Assembly: GCA_030847615.1 (NCBI GenBank) | Contig: JAUMIR010000002.1 | Coordinates: 283,382,028 to 283,446,027, forward strand | DNA length: 64,000 bases | Source: Gambelia wislizenii | Taxonomy: Eukaryota; Chordata; Lepidosauria; Squamata; Crotaphytidae | Direction of reading: 5' to 3' | Shown: positions 51,520-63,782 of the stretch, one piece after another | How positions within the stretch are numbered: position 1 is the stretch's first letter | Layout: each line of letters opens with the position of its first letter | The notes under the pieces: model-generated | The model's input: only the letters and a program-made list of their open reading frames with translations | What the model was told of the DNA's origin: nothing | Database searches by the model: none | Position numbers and translations under genes: made by a program

Positions 51520-52435
51520 AGAAATTAATGGGGACACTTCACATCACAAGAACAGCCAGACCCAAAAAACCCCCACAGGAATGAAGAAGAAAAACAGCCA
51601 CCCAAAGGGAAGGTATTTTTACCATACATCAAAGGAATCACAGACAGAATAAGGAAACTGATGAGGAAACACAACCTCCAAACCATCTACAGACCAACCA
51701 AAAAAATCCAGGAAATGCTATGCTCAGCGAAGGACAAAAGAGACCCTCTCACAGCTGCAGGAGTTTACCGCATACCATGCAGCTGTGGACAAGTTTATAT
51801 AGGGGCCACTAAACGCAGTGTGCAAACACAAATCAAGGAACATGAGAGACACTGCAGACTGGACCAGCCAGAAAAATCAGCAGTAGCAGAACATGTGATA
51901 AACCAACCTGGACACAAAATGCTATTTAAAAACACAGAAATTCTGGACCTGGTCAACAACTATCATGTCATAATGCATAGCGAAGCTATTGAAATCCACA
52001 AACACCTAGACAACTTCAACAGGAAAGAAGAAACCTTAAAAGTAAACAAAATCTGGCTCCCAGTTTTGAAATACAATAGAATCAAAACTCAACACTTACA
52101 AAGGAATTCCACCCAGTGACAGGGGGATTCCCAGCATATAATGTCCCATCAACCAACCATCAGCCAAACGGACGCTAACGAGCCTTGCATTTCTATACCC
52201 AGAAACTAACCATTCAATTACACAAATTTACATATACTCCCCAACAGGGGTTTACAGCATATAAACTCCACACACACACCTACACAACCATTCTCTGAGA
52301 ATGCCAGCCACAGATGCAGGCAAAACGTCAGAAAGAAACTATTCCAGAACACGGCCTCACAGCCCGGAAAAAAACCAAGGAAAATCTATGGATGCCGGCC
52401 GTGAAAGCCTTCGACTTCACACACTGGAGATTCCT
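51520..52435 (+). mobile_element. Penelope-like element, 3' part with GIY-YIG domain
   Basis: One frame (51601-52119) reads FLPYIKGITDRIRKLMRKH, then TIYRPTKKIQ, then the GIY-YIG endonuclease core GVYRIPCSCGQVYIG, the catalytic-type RSVQTQIKEH, AVAEHVINQPGH, and SEAIEIHKH with NFNRKEE. The downstream tail has gaatgccagccacagatgca and ccggccgtgaaagccttcga, the usual Penelope 3' end. The reverse transcriptase core is missing, so it is 5'-truncated. It sits just past the GSTK1 stop. Confidence 0.9.
51661..52119 (+). pseudogene. GIY-YIG endonuclease domain of a Penelope element
   Basis: This 152-codon open part (continuing upstream in frame to about 51520) contains the GIY-YIG-type motif as GVYRIPCSCG with VYIGAT, and a conserved Glu within SEAIEIHKH. 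The domain nicks target DNA for Penelope insertion. Without the upstream reverse transcriptase it is a fragment. It is intact in frame to its natural stop, so the insertion is fairly recent. Confidence 0.88.
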
Positions 52436-52541
52436 TATGCTTTCTGTTCACATCAGTCCCTTCTCTAGATTTCCTTCCAGTACTATGTTATCCTTGTTGT
52501 TCAGTCTCATCTGATTTGTAAAACCTTTATTTCAAGCCTGA

Positions 52542-52547
52542 ATTAAA
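52542..52547 (+). terminator. possible GSTK1 poly(A) signal ATTAAA
   Basis: cctgaattaaagaacc lies 1.3 kb after the GSTK1 stop. It is the first plausible signal after the Penelope insertion. The real 3' end may be earlier or later. Confidence 0.3.
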
Positions 52548-53274
52548 GAACCATGTGATTCTTCAGTCATAGTTTCATATTTTACAACTGTCTTATGCCC
52601 GCTACAGCTACCAGTGGTTGAACCTGGAAGCTTCTGGCCTACAAAGGATGTGCTCAACCACAAAGCAAACATCTTCTGATTTGATTTTCCCCTCAGTTTT
52701 CCTCTATTTCTGGCATCCACAAAAGCCTTAAAATATGATAAATAATGCTTTTTGGTTATACAAAGCAAGGCAAACAAGTGATTTGGAAAACAATTTCAAC
52801 TAAGTAGGACAGACAGATATATCTGACCCCTCTGACCGGGATTGTTCAGAGCCTTGTCTGCATGGGTAAGAAGATGGGAATGAATTGGTGGTTGCTGTTC
52901 TCAATTAACCCCTGCATGTATAATTTTCAGTGTTTGCAGTAACTGCTAAAAAAAAATCCTCAAATTCCCAGTCTAAGGCCCCAAAAAACCAACAGTGTTA
53001 AAACGCAATTTTGTCAGCAAAAACAGCAACATGGATGTTATAGGCTGCTGGTCTGTGGTAAAAACACACCTAAAACTCAGGGAACGTTGTTAATGCTGCC
53101 AAGTCAACTTTGACTAATAGTGAATGAGAGACCTCCAAGTCACAGCCCTGGTCAGCTCTTGAAAACTCAGGGCAGTGGCTCTATCCACTTGTAGTACTCT
53201 CTTCTTTTCTCTTGCCTTCCACCTTGTCCAGCATTGTCTTTTCTAATGAGTCCTTATCTTCTCATGATATGTGC

Positions 53275-53588
53275 AAAGTATGACTTAGGGATCTGGGTAT
53301 GTTTAGCCTGGAATAAAGACGGTTAAGGGGCGATATAGAACACGGAGCAATGGATGCAAGCTCCAGGAACAGAGATTCCACCTCAACTTTAGGAGGAACT
53401 TTCTGACAGTAAGAGCTGTTGGGCAGTGGAACACACTCCCTCGGAGCATGGTGGGGTCTCCTTCCTTGGAGGTCTTTAAACAAGGGCTGGATGGCCATCT
53501 GTCAGGGATGCTTTGATCGTGATTTCCTGCGTGGCAGGGGGTTGGGCTGGATGGCCCTTGTGGTCTCTTCCAACTCTACGATTCTATG
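53275..53588 (+). mobile_element. CR1 LINE 3' end, internally deleted
   Basis: gggtatgtttagcctggaat, agctccaggaacagagattc and aggaactttctgacagtaag, ending cgattctatg. About 40 bp of the usual sequence is missing near 53337. Confidence 0.9.
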
Positions 53589-54564
53589 ACAGTCTTGGAT
53601 TAGTCATCTTGATTTCTGGGGAGAGTTCAGGCTTGATTTGCTCTAGGGACTATTTGTCATGTTGTCTTTTGTTCTAGGCACTATTTGTCCATGGTTTCTG
53701 CAAAACTCTTCTTTAGCACCACATTTCAGATGAGTTGATTCTCTTCCTATCACCTTTTTTCACTACCCAGTTTTTACAATCATATATGGAAATTGGAAAT
53801 AGGATGGCATGGACAATCTCGACTTTGGTATTTGGTGATAAAGCAATACACAGGCAACATACCTACTGTAATTTTAAAGGTAACTTAAAAACAGTTACAC
53901 TGTGAAAGGAATGAAACCATTTCTTGTTATGGTACAATCAAGGTAATTTAGTTATCCCTTAACTATTGGAGAAAGGAATGAATAATGGACAGCTCATTAG
54001 GAATCCATTCTTTATAGGCTTAGGCTATCGGGTACAGGATGTATATACCACTCTCATTTGTGAATGGTAGATGTCAGCTCATTTGCACTTCTGTCAAGGA
54101 CAAGCCTGTGAAATCAGTAAGAGGCCTCTTGCAAATATGAAGGTCATATTAAAGTACCTGCTCATAAAAGACACATTTATGCGTCTGCAAGAGGGTGGAG
54201 AAGAGGGGTTAATGCGACAGTCATATCCAGGCTTGGAGCAGTCTTCTCTTGGATCATGTTTTTGTAACCCATGTTCTGGGCACTGTAATCAGGAATTTTT
54301 ACCTTCCACAATAAGCTTCTAAAAGACTGGCTTCAGCAGGGCTTGATGGACATACTCTACTACTCATTGCACAGAGAAAGCCCCAATGAGTTCAAATGGG
54401 CTGAATCACAGAAAGTGGGCAGATGATGGCAGTCTTGGGTGACTTGCTGCAGAGCAGAAGCCAACAATAAGGTAAACGCAGCATTAAAATAATGTGATCC
54501 AAAATGTATATTCATCCCAAAAGATTCTAACAAGAAGACTAGAGAAACAATAATGAAGTTCAGT
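53589..54564. other. no gene seen
   Basis: Unique-looking sequence with chance ORFs. It separates GSTK1 from a possible minus-strand gene. Confidence 0.45.
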
Positions 54565-55288
54565 GTATTTGTCATAGTAAACTTTTATTGCAAGCCCAAG
54601 ACACCACAGACACAACAAGCATGGAGCAAGGGGGTCACAAATTCACATTTACAGGTTCTTGATGGCACAGAGACTTGGGGAAAAGATGGTGATGGTGGTA
54701 CCGTGAAATGCCAAACAAAGGCCTTGGAAGTCCCCTGAGTGATGAAATAAATACAAGCCCCTCCCATTATCACACTTGTGTACTTTGGTGCAAACGTGTC
54801 CTATCTACACAACTCACTTGGTGCTTACAAGCCAGGTGTAATCTTTCAAGTGATTAGAATCACTTTTCACTCCTGAATTTTTGAGGCCAGCACAATGAAG
54901 AACAGGTACAGAATGCTGCCTTCTTGAGAAGGCCCTGTGGGACACACCAGGTCCTTCCAATTGGATCTTGAATCCTTAACTTTTAGCAGTAATAAGAACA
55001 AACAGAAAAAGCACTCCCTTCTTGTTCGCTTCTGGAATTATGTGGGATGGGAGACTTCCCCTTTAGACTTAAGCTGGTTCTGCCCTCCTGAGAGTGTCAA
55101 ACTGGAATGATGCATGTGGATGAACAAATGCCACATTGGGACTATGTGGTTGGCTTCCTTACTGTCTGTGGTGAAGCTTTCATTGAATGAAGCAGAAGGT
55201 CCAGATCAGGTTAGACATTTCTGGGAGTCCAGCAAAATCTCCAAACTTCAGGGAGAATTACTGTGAGGTCTCACTTCAGCAGCAAATC
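54565..55288 (-). other. possible terminal exon and 3' UTR of an unidentified minus-strand gene
   Basis: On the minus strand a strong acceptor (ttttaccttcttttcatttgtag) is followed from 55288 by gatttgctgctgaagtga, which can end an ORF as DLLLK-stop. A 700-bp sequence without repeats leads to AATAAA at 54584-54589. This is the layout of a last exon with a long 3' UTR. The upstream exons were not found in 55300-64000, so the gene is unknown and the call is tentative. Confidence 0.35.
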
Positions 55289-55551
55289 CTACAAATGAAA
55301 AGAAGGTAAAATAGCTAACTGTGAATACAAAAAGATGGAAAAGATGCAGTCACTGGATCCTGATGGAATGCTTTCCTATACTTCCGCTGAGCAAAAGTTG
55401 TACAAAAGCTAAACTGAAACAGGACTAAAGCATTTTAACTTGATTATAAGTGATTGAGAGATGTAGTAACCAATGAGGTGGCCAAGTTTGCTGATAACAT
55501 GACATTTTTTACCAGGAATACAACAAAAAGGGGCAGCAAAAAGCTCTAAAG

Positions 55552-55950
55552 CAGTGGTTCTTAACCTGTGGTCCACGGACCACCAGGGGGTCACAGTGTC
55601 CTCACAGGGGATCCATGAAGGCTTGAAGACTGCTTTGTCTACCTCCTCCCCACATTGGAGTGGCCATGTGAGGAGCCAAGGCAAAGGCTGGCTGGCTTGG
55701 CCTGCACCTTGCCATTCAATCCACTCCAGCCATAAACGTGCAGGAAGAAGCAGGAGAAAAGACTTCCCTCCCACTCCAGTGCCTCTGAGGGAAGGTTTAA
55801 TGGATGGTGTATTATTATTATTATTATTATTATTAGGTATTATTATGATAATTATTAGGGTTTTAAACCTTGAGTTAATTCTTTGGGGGTCTGAGGCAAC
55901 AAAAGATATTTAAGGGCGATCCCTGGTAAAGAAAAGGTTAAGAGCCACTA
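55552..55950. mobile_element. hAT-like MITE, about 400 bp
   Basis: Ends cagtggttcttaacctgtgg and aaaggttaagagccact are inverted repeats of the Charlie/hAT type. Flanks ctctaaag and ctataaaa suggest an 8-bp duplication with two changes. An ATT microsatellite is at 55811-55837. A reversed relative is at 40049-40448. Confidence 0.85.
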
Positions 55951-56195
55951 CTATAAAAGGATTTCTTCATCCTAAAGATGAATGTGTTAATAAATGACAT
56001 GTGCAATTGAGGACATACAAATATAAAGTGGCCAGAAAATTCAAACATGATTGGCAGTGACTTGACCAGAATGAGATTTTGTGGTTCTGGCAGACAGCAC
56101 AAGGAAACTGTTGTTTCACCATGTGGCTGCTGTTAAAAAAAAAAAAAGGCAAATTTAAATTGGGATCATTAGAACAGGGGCAGGAAATAACTCTG

Positions 56196-56880
56196 CTCAC
56201 AGAATCATAGAATAATAGAGTTGGAAGAGACACAAGAGCCATCCAGTCCAGCCCCTGCCATGTAGAAATACACAAATCATTCCCAACAGATGGCCATCCA
56301 GCCTCTGCTTAAAAACCTCCAAAAAAGGGGAGACCACCACACTATGAGGCAGTGTATTCCACTTCCTAATAGCTCTTACTGTCAGAAAGTTCTTCCTAAT
56401 GTTTAGGAAGTGTCTACTTCCCTTGATCTAGACACTATACTCCTATTAATGCAGGCTAGAATCACATTGGCGTTTTAGCTGCTGCATCACACTGCTGACT
56501 CAAGTTCGGTTTGTGGTCCTCTAAAACTCCTAGATCCCTTTTGCATGTACTGCCATCAAGCCAGGTGTCACTCATCCTATATCTGTGCTTTTCATTTTTA
56601 CTGCCCAAGTGTAATATCCTCCATTTCTCCCTGTTGAAATTCATTCTGTTAGTTTTGGCCCAACTTTCTAATCTGCTGAGGTCATTTTGGATTCTGATCT
56701 TGTCCTCTAAGGTATTAGCTACTCCTCCTAGTTTGGTGTTATCTGCACCCTTGATAAGAAGACCCTCTATTCCCTCATCTAAGTCATTGATAAAAGATGT
56801 TGAATAGCACTGGGCCCAGGACAGAACCTTGTGGCATCCCACTAGTCACTCCAGGATGAAGAGGCGCCACTGGTGACTAC
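56196..56880 (-). mobile_element. CR1 LINE with internal deletion
   Basis: The 3' part (56196-56405) is joined to the palm region (56405-56880) with about 350 bp missing compared with 17966-19265. The reverse-strand frame 56462-56842 has INDLDEGIEGLLIK then GADNTKLGG, where the catalytic YADD has become GADN. Confidence 0.9.
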
Positions 56881-56889
56881 CCTTTGGGT

Positions 56890-57560
56890 TAATACTGTAA
56901 TGCCTTTATAACAATCAATACAGTGATCACATTTGGAAAACCACATACAGTTTTGGTCTCCACAATTCAAGAATAGGGTAGAGCTGCAAAAACAACAACA
57001 ACAACAACAAAAACAAGCAAAATTACAAAAAGGCTTCAGCAACTCTGCTCACAGAGCAATTTTATTTAGAAAAAAAGGGGGACATGAGCAGTCATGTCTT
57101 GACAGAAGTGTATAAAATCATGCACCATGTGTGGAGAAAGTGGGAAGGAAGTCCATAGTACTAGGACTGAGGATTGTAAGAGGTTCACAAAAGATGAAAG
57201 GAAGTACCTCTACACTTAGTGCATAAGTAAATTATGGAATTCGCTACTACAAGATTTATTGAATTTGGTACAGCTTTACAAACTTTAAAAGGCTTTACAA
57301 ACTTGTAAAAAGCTTTACAAACTTGAATCTATGGAGATAAGGGTCTCAAGAGCTCTCGATTATGATGGCTGTATATCACCTGCAGTGCCAGAGGCCTCTT
57401 ACTACCAGTTACTGGGGCAGATAAGGGGGAGGTGCTGTATAGCTCATGTCCTGATTCTGATTTTCCTATAGGCATCTGGATGACCACTGCCAGCACAGAA
57501 CTAGACAAGATTGGCCTTTGGTCTGATCCAGCAGGGTTTGTCTTATGTTCTACAGTTACT
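56890..57560 (+). mobile_element. L3/CR1-like LINE 3' end
   Basis: Decayed frames give an IWKTTYSFG-like phrase, then RRFTKDERKYLYT-like and DYDGCISPAVPEA phrases, and the tail ggcctttggtctgatccagcagg to cttatgttct, a common L3/CR1-like 3' end. Confidence 0.65.
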
Positions 57561-57892
57561 TATAAATTCTAATGAATGACAAATACTATCACATCAAGAC
57601 AGACACAGACAATACTATTCCAGTTAGCACACTCACCAGGGAGCCAATAGCCCACACACAGATTTATAAACAGACACACATTATGCGTGAGTAATGTCTC
57701 CTAATGAGACCAAGCAGGAAAGCTTTATAGAAATTAGTTCTTTATTAAGTAACAACACATGAGCAAATGGTCTAGTTAAGATTTTTGTGGCTTTTCTCAC
57801 CATTCTGAAAGAATGTTCCTAGCAAGGATTTTCCTGAAGAACTCAGAAAATGTCCAGTCCATTCAAGTGGTCATATTTTAATGATGGAGAAC

Positions 57893-58040
57893 GTCAGGAG
57901 GGCGGTGGAGAGACGGGGAGCTACTACAAGATTTAGTGAATTTAATTTTAGTTGGAGAATGTTGGAGAATGAGCCTGTACCAGTCAGGAGAGCGGTGGAG
58001 AGTAGGGGAGCAACTACAAGATTTAGTGAATGTAAATACC
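57893..58040. repeat. two direct repeats, 90-bp period
   Basis: gtcaggagggcggtggagag with tactacaagatttagtgaat at 57893-57950 recurs with few changes at 57983-58040. The intervening 32 bp are different. The frame stays open across both copies. Confidence 0.8.
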
Positions 58041-60030
58041 TTGTAGTTAATATAGGGAATGCTGGGAGGCCAATTCACCAACTAATCTGGGGCTGATTTT
58101 GAAGAAACTGCTCCAAGATATTGCCAAACCTCAATGAATTGCTCATTCCTATTTGAATACTTTGGAAAGAGTGACTACCAAATGACAAGGCTGGGTTTGT
58201 TTTCGTGCTGATTAATCCAGTGACATTCAGAGGGCAGGAAACGGTATGAAAGATATGGTACACAGTGGATTCAAGGAATGGCAATCCCTTTGGTCTTTTT
58301 GGAGATCACAGGGGAAGACTGGAAGAAGTGGCCAACCAGAATCAGGTACAGTAGCCTGCCTGCTAACTACTGTAGTGCTCCCCTGCCAGCACAACAGCCT
58401 CATATCCGTTGGGCTTCCAAGAAGCTTTACTTGCTTCTGCACAAGACTAGACAAAACATAAGTCTTGTCTCCAGTCAGGCAGTGCTCGCAGGAAAAGTAG
58501 TTTGTCTCCTGGAAACTGGGTTATAAAGATGTTAGCATGACCAAAAGCTCTTCAGAGTATCATTTGGGAGCCCCCTTCCCCTGTAATCCTAATACTTCAC
58601 ACTTTCTTCGTACACCAAAACTAACCAAGAATGACAGAGGCAAAAAGCAAGAGACAGACATAAACACACACAACTTAAAGGCAGCCAATGAGCAAAGAGA
58701 TTATTCAGCAAAATGATAAAGCTACAGCAACACAGGGAGATGGGCAGTAGAAGGCCACCATGTGGAACAAGAAAGTACTGGAAAGTTACCCAGGAGACTC
58801 ACAGTAACTATTTGCTGAATCAATAGATGCTTATGGGAAAATCATGTTGAGAAAGTAAACACAGCAGTTGTTTGTGGAACACTTCCAAGTTGCTGTGAGG
58901 AGCCAAGGTAAATAAATGCTTGAGAAATGCTGTGGCATTGAGCAGAGTACAATAAATTTATCCTCAAGTATATACTGGGTAGCAAAAAGCCTACTCCATT
59001 TCTATCATCTTTTGCCCACATGCCCTTATCCCTGAGTACTGAGGATCCCCAAAGATGCCAGTTACCTGTGAATTACCCAGCATGCACTGAGACCCCCTCC
59101 AGCGATGACATCACACACAGCACAAAATGGAAGCCTGTGGAACAAGGAAGTGGCAGTTTCTTTAACATTCTTCCCTTTGCCCCTAGTTCCCTATATTATC
59201 AAGAACCCATAAGTCACCTCCCTGATTCCTTAAAGTCATGAAAAAATGCACATACTGGACTATAACGCTGAGCGTCCACTTTACTGCCCTTCCCCTTCTC
59301 CATGGAGCCTGAAGCACTGCTAGAAGGGAGCAGCTGAGTTACTGAAAGAACCAAAAACATCAAAGAGTTAATTCAAGGGTACTAAATCCATCCTTTTCTC
59401 AAGCATTTCACAGAGAAAAATATAGACACTTCTATACTTGCAACTTTCTGTAGCCAGAGATCATTGTTCACTTGTTCTCTGACCTTGTACAGTACTACTA
59501 AGTATTTGCCTGGCTAATGTATTGCCTGTGGCACTATGCCATCCCAGGTGACCTCGTGTTCTTGATGAAATCTCTGGCACTTGGGAGGGTAGAGTGGAAG
59601 ATAGGAGCAAAACATTGTCAAGACAGTGGAAGAAGGCTGACCCAGCTGGCCAGTGGATCTGGCTTTCTTGTCGGAAGGATCTGGAAAGGAAGCTTCAGAA
59701 GAAGCCTATGAAAATCAAGCTACTTCCTCTGAGAGAGCAGAATGTGTACAGGCCATTAGAAAGTCCAGATCAGATGACAAAAAATAGGCCTACCTCTATG
59801 AGGACAGCAATCCTGCCTCCTTAATTCTATACTAAATTAAAACAAAATGCTGCCAGACCACTAAAGGCAGGCTGGCCACCAGATGAAATAGTCCTGAAAT
59901 TTATTTTCCCCTTAAAAAAAAAAAAAAGTAGGGAGGAGATCCCTTGAGTATGTCCAACCTCCAACTGAAATCTTTGAAAATTTGCTCACTTGAAGATTAA
60001 CCCAGTACTTGGAGTCTGCTTACAACTCAG
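58041..60030. other. no confident gene
   Basis: Several ORFs of 60-82 codons (58246-58526, 59517-59824) have no recognised motif. A 14-A run at 59914-59928 follows the last one, so a decayed retroposed copy is possible but unproved. Confidence 0.4.
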
Positions 60031-61060
60031 CTCCAGGGGCCATTTATACAGCAAAATAAACCCTCAAAGAATGCAACAAGAAGCCTGATAGTTCCCACGC
60101 ATTTCGAAGCAACAGCGCCCTTTTCAGAAGGAGGGGGTGCAAAAAACCCATAAGTTGCGCAGTATCAGCTTTCGCTAGTTTTCCAGACTTTTTTGATTAA
60201 GTTCGCGAAAATGCGCATAATTGGTCATGGGAACTAACCATCATGTAAACTGGCATCAACCTTTTCGAATTACTGTGAGCAGAGCTGAATCCTGATTGGT
60301 TGGAGTGACCATTCTGTTTTATCCGTAAAGACTGAGGGGTTGGAGAGGAGAAATTCACCCTCTTTCTGCTTGCAGCCCACTTTGGAAAATCTGCTCTGAG
60401 CCCTTCCTGTCTGTTTCAAAGGAAGGCTTTGGGGGTTGGGAAGATGATCGGGATGAGCCCCTGCTTTGCTGGTGTGAGTGTGTGTGTGTACATTCGTGTG
60501 TGCGGGAAAACAGCCGATTGCAGGTTCATCCTTTTGTTTGTTTGTCCTTCCATTCACTTGCCTTTATTCAAGGCTTCAGAGGCAGGGAAAACAATCAGGA
60601 ATGAGGCAAGCCCCTGGCTTCTGTGGTGTGTGTTTGTGTGTGCATGCGTGAAGGGAAGGGAAGGAGATCGCTCCACCATGCTTTTGCTTCTTCGTGCTTT
60701 CATTCACTCCTTTCTTTATAGAAGCCTTTCGGGGCTGGGGAAGACGGGGGAGTTGACAGATTGCTCTTTCGATGTCTTGTTTGTTTGTCCTTTTCTTTCC
60801 TCTCATTATTTATGGTCTCCATGACCCCCTCCTTGCTCCCTCCCCCGCCTCCTGCCTGGCTTTAATCATCTGGAGGCAATCCCCCCCCACCTTTGCCTGT
60901 GTGAACTAAGGAAAACCGAAAGTGGCTGCATCTGGCTGCATCTTCCGAACATGCCAGGAGTCGTTTGATTTATGTGCTCCTGATGCGAACGAACGGTAAT
61001 CCGGAATCTTGCGAACTTTTTCCTGTCGTGGAACCGGCCCCCACTAGTTCAAATAGTTCA
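60031..61060. mobile_element. probable DNA transposon with internal about 150-bp units
   Basis: The left edge caggggccatttatacagca and right edge (reverse) agtgggggccggttccacga are weakly inverted. Inside, three units share tt(t)gtttgtccttcc/ttcattcact, gagcccctg(c/g)ctt and gtgtgtgt(g/t) near 60400-60560, 60560-60700 and 60700-60820. No transposase seen. Confidence 0.5.
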
Positions 61061-62850
61061 GTACACCAGTAGTACTAAATGCTGCTGAGAGATCTAGGAG
61101 ATGTAACAGACACAGTGCATCTCCTGAAACAGCTTATTCACCAGGCAACCAAGGAGGTTTCAGTCTCTAAACCTGACTGGATACTAGTCTAAAATATATC
61201 TAGATAATCAGCTTCGCTGAATACTACCTGAAGAGGAGACATCAAAATATAGTCACACACCTTGATACAGGATGGCAGTTGTTAAAATCGTCTGAGTAGA
61301 CAACAGAGTTTTGCAAGATGAGACTCACTGTAATACATTTTAAGGCTGCAAAGTCCACACAGACAAAGAAAACATTAACTACCTCTGTCCTATCAATATT
61401 GATCCAATAGGATTGGCACTGACCAATACTAGCTGATTTGGGCCTGTTCTCTAAGCAGCCTGTCCACCTCTGCAGTTAAGCAATACTAACCATACCAATT
61501 TGACTAGACAGATTCTGACAGAATTATAGCCACATCCCTCTCAAGTTCAGCACAACCTGCAGTGCATTGGATATAAGTGACTTCATCTACAGGGAAATAT
61601 GGACTGGGACTTAACTCTCTGAGGTTTCTATCTCCAACAAAGGTCAAACTTCTCTTTTGGACTATAATTGGGTACGTTTTACCTATTCAGCACCTAAAAG
61701 CTTTTTCCAGATGTAGCAGTACATAGGTTTCTTGAGAAATCCAATGATCTCTGCCTGACAAAGGAGCCCGTGGCTTCACAAAGGGACAGAGACATCCTGG
61801 ATAGGAAGAGGAATTGCCTTACTGCTGCAAAAGGAGTTAAATTTTACTGTCCTTTGACTCAGCTCCACATGGCCAAAAATTAGGAGTGACCTCTTCCTGC
61901 ATGAGATCCCTCGCCTGGACAACAACCCAAGAAACATCTGAGACAACATATAGGCCAGTTACTCCAACATTGTCACTTTTTTTCCCCTTTATTTTTTAAC
62001 ATCTTTTTCCTGATGAAGAAGCCAGTAGAGCTTTGAAAGCTTGCACCAGATGTTTTGCATTTTGGTTGGCCAGCCCATTTGTAGTTTCACCAACTACACT
62101 TGTAGGTTAAAAATTGCTCATCATTCTGAAAAGTTCCACTGGCTGATACTTTACAGACACTATAGATTCATTCTTTCATTCTTTCTCACTCTCTCTCGAT
62201 CTGTCTCTGACAATGCTATAACTCTGGATGAAATTATGAATGAACCTCTGAATGAAATTCATAGGCAATACATTTAGAACAGGCTTCTCCACACCACGCA
62301 TAAGTAATGTGTAGAACCTGCTACCACAGGATATGGCAATATCAATTAGCTTAAGACCAAACTGAACAATACACTTTGTCCATTGTCCATTGTGAACAAT
62401 ACACAAATGAGACCAGGCATTTATATATCTGCATTTTTAATTTTTTAAAAGAGCCATTTCACAAGGTCCTGCCCTGATCAAGCCAGATCGGAACAGGACC
62501 ATTGGGGTCCCTTCCTCTTGTGCAATTTTCCCGTGGACATGGATAGCACTTTCCCTCATGAAGCATATATGGGCAGGGTGGGGATGGCAGAGATGTTTTT
62601 TATCAGGAATATGGATAAGTATGACCGCTCCTGCTCCCATGCATTGCAGTCCTGATCTAAATTTGTGGCTCCTGTGTTTTTTACAATTTTTGATCGTGAG
62701 TAAAAGTCTGCTAAATATAACGCTCAAATGTCCCAGCGGTACTGCAACAGTACCGCTAGGGGCGGGCGTCATGCGAAACGGACGCCCTGCAGCGCTGTAT
62801 CCTCGCAATGTGGCGAGGCTGCTAGCGTTATTTTTTCTTTGTCCGAAAAA
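61061..62850. other. no gene recognised
   Basis: 62013-62080 has the tgatgaagaag...aaagctt repeat phrase. 62700-62830 is CpG-rich for this window, with gcggtactgcaacagtaccgc, a short perfect hairpin. No coding evidence. Confidence 0.45.
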
Positions 62851-62852
62851 GT

Positions 62853-62853
62853 C

Positions 62854-62895
<42 letters not shown>

Positions 62896-62899
62896 GTAT

Positions 62900-62933
<34 letters not shown>

Positions 62934-62936
62934 GTT
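62853..62936. repeat. compound (CT)n(TA)n(TG)n(TA)n microsatellite
   Basis: A CT run is followed by TA repeats, short tgtatgtatgtgtg and another TA run. It lies directly before the LTR start. Confidence 0.95.
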
Positions 62937-62956
62937 ACAATACATATGTTACAATA

Positions 62957-63594
62957 TGTTATGAATGTTGATGTATGGGCCTTGAAGGCTGAAGAGAAAC
63001 AGGCTACCTAAAATGGAGATTCTCGCAATGCATGATACGTAACCCTTGAAGCAAGGAGGCAAAGAAAGCAAGAACTCTGTCTGACCTTTCTTTATTGCTA
63101 AAAGTGGATATGACAAGCAGAATTGACCAGATCAATATCAGTTCCGTCTCTGGTGGAAATGGCAGGAAAGGCAGACCCGATTAACATCAAAGGAATACCT
63201 GATTACAGCCTGCAAGGAATGTGATGGGAAACTTCTGAACGGATGACAGCCCATTTGTAATGCATTTGAACAGACTATAATAACAAGGACTTTCCACTAC
63301 TATGCATGTAGGGAACAGCGCTATAACCTACATCCATCAGCTCTATGGAATTTGATCACCTCTATAGGAGCCTGTTGTGTGAGTATGGGGGGTTTTTGAA
63401 TGTGTGTGTGAGTGAAAAACTCTTGGTACCAAAAGTTGCAGTGTATTTGCATAATAAATGTTACATGAAATAAGTGTTTAAAACCAAATCTGGTGTCCAA
63501 GTACTGTCTTTCCTATAGTCCTAGTGATTGAACCCTGTTCTCTCTCTCTGGATCAAAAAGAACCTTGTCACAAAATACAAAGAAGTTTATAACA
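62957..63594 (+). mobile_element. 5' LTR of an LTR retroelement
   Basis: The 638-bp block starts tgttatgaatg and ends gtttataaca (short inverted ends TGTTAT/ATAACA). It has AATAAA at 63453-63458 in the expected R position. A tggcgtcacgaacagg primer-binding-like site follows 4 bp after the end. The 3' LTR would be beyond the window. Confidence 0.75.
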
Positions 63595-63598
63595 TAAT

Positions 63599-63616
63599 TG
63601 GCGTCACGAACAGGAT
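63599..63616 (+). promoter_or_regulatory. putative tRNA primer-binding site of the LTR element
   Basis: tggcgtcacgaacaggat begins with the TGG that pairs with the CCA end of a tRNA. I could not assign the tRNA with certainty. Confidence 0.6.
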
Positions 63617-63782
63617 CCTAAGAGGGATGAATAGGGTGATATCTTAGAAACTAGGTGAAGGACAAAGTACTGTACTTGTGACTGGAATTTGGGGGACGCC
63701 CTGAATAAAACTGTGTATTGCTGAACTGAATATTTTGAGTTGAATTAAATTGAAAACCCTGAGGAAGGAAGTAGGACAGAAT

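Noticed and set aside
59594..59824. Small gene of 76 codons
   Set aside because: No motif, no splice or promoter support, other frames equally open in part. A decayed retroposed copy is possible but not shown.
62728..62971. ORFs ending in Tyr/Ile repeats
   Set aside because: Produced by the TA/TG microsatellite.
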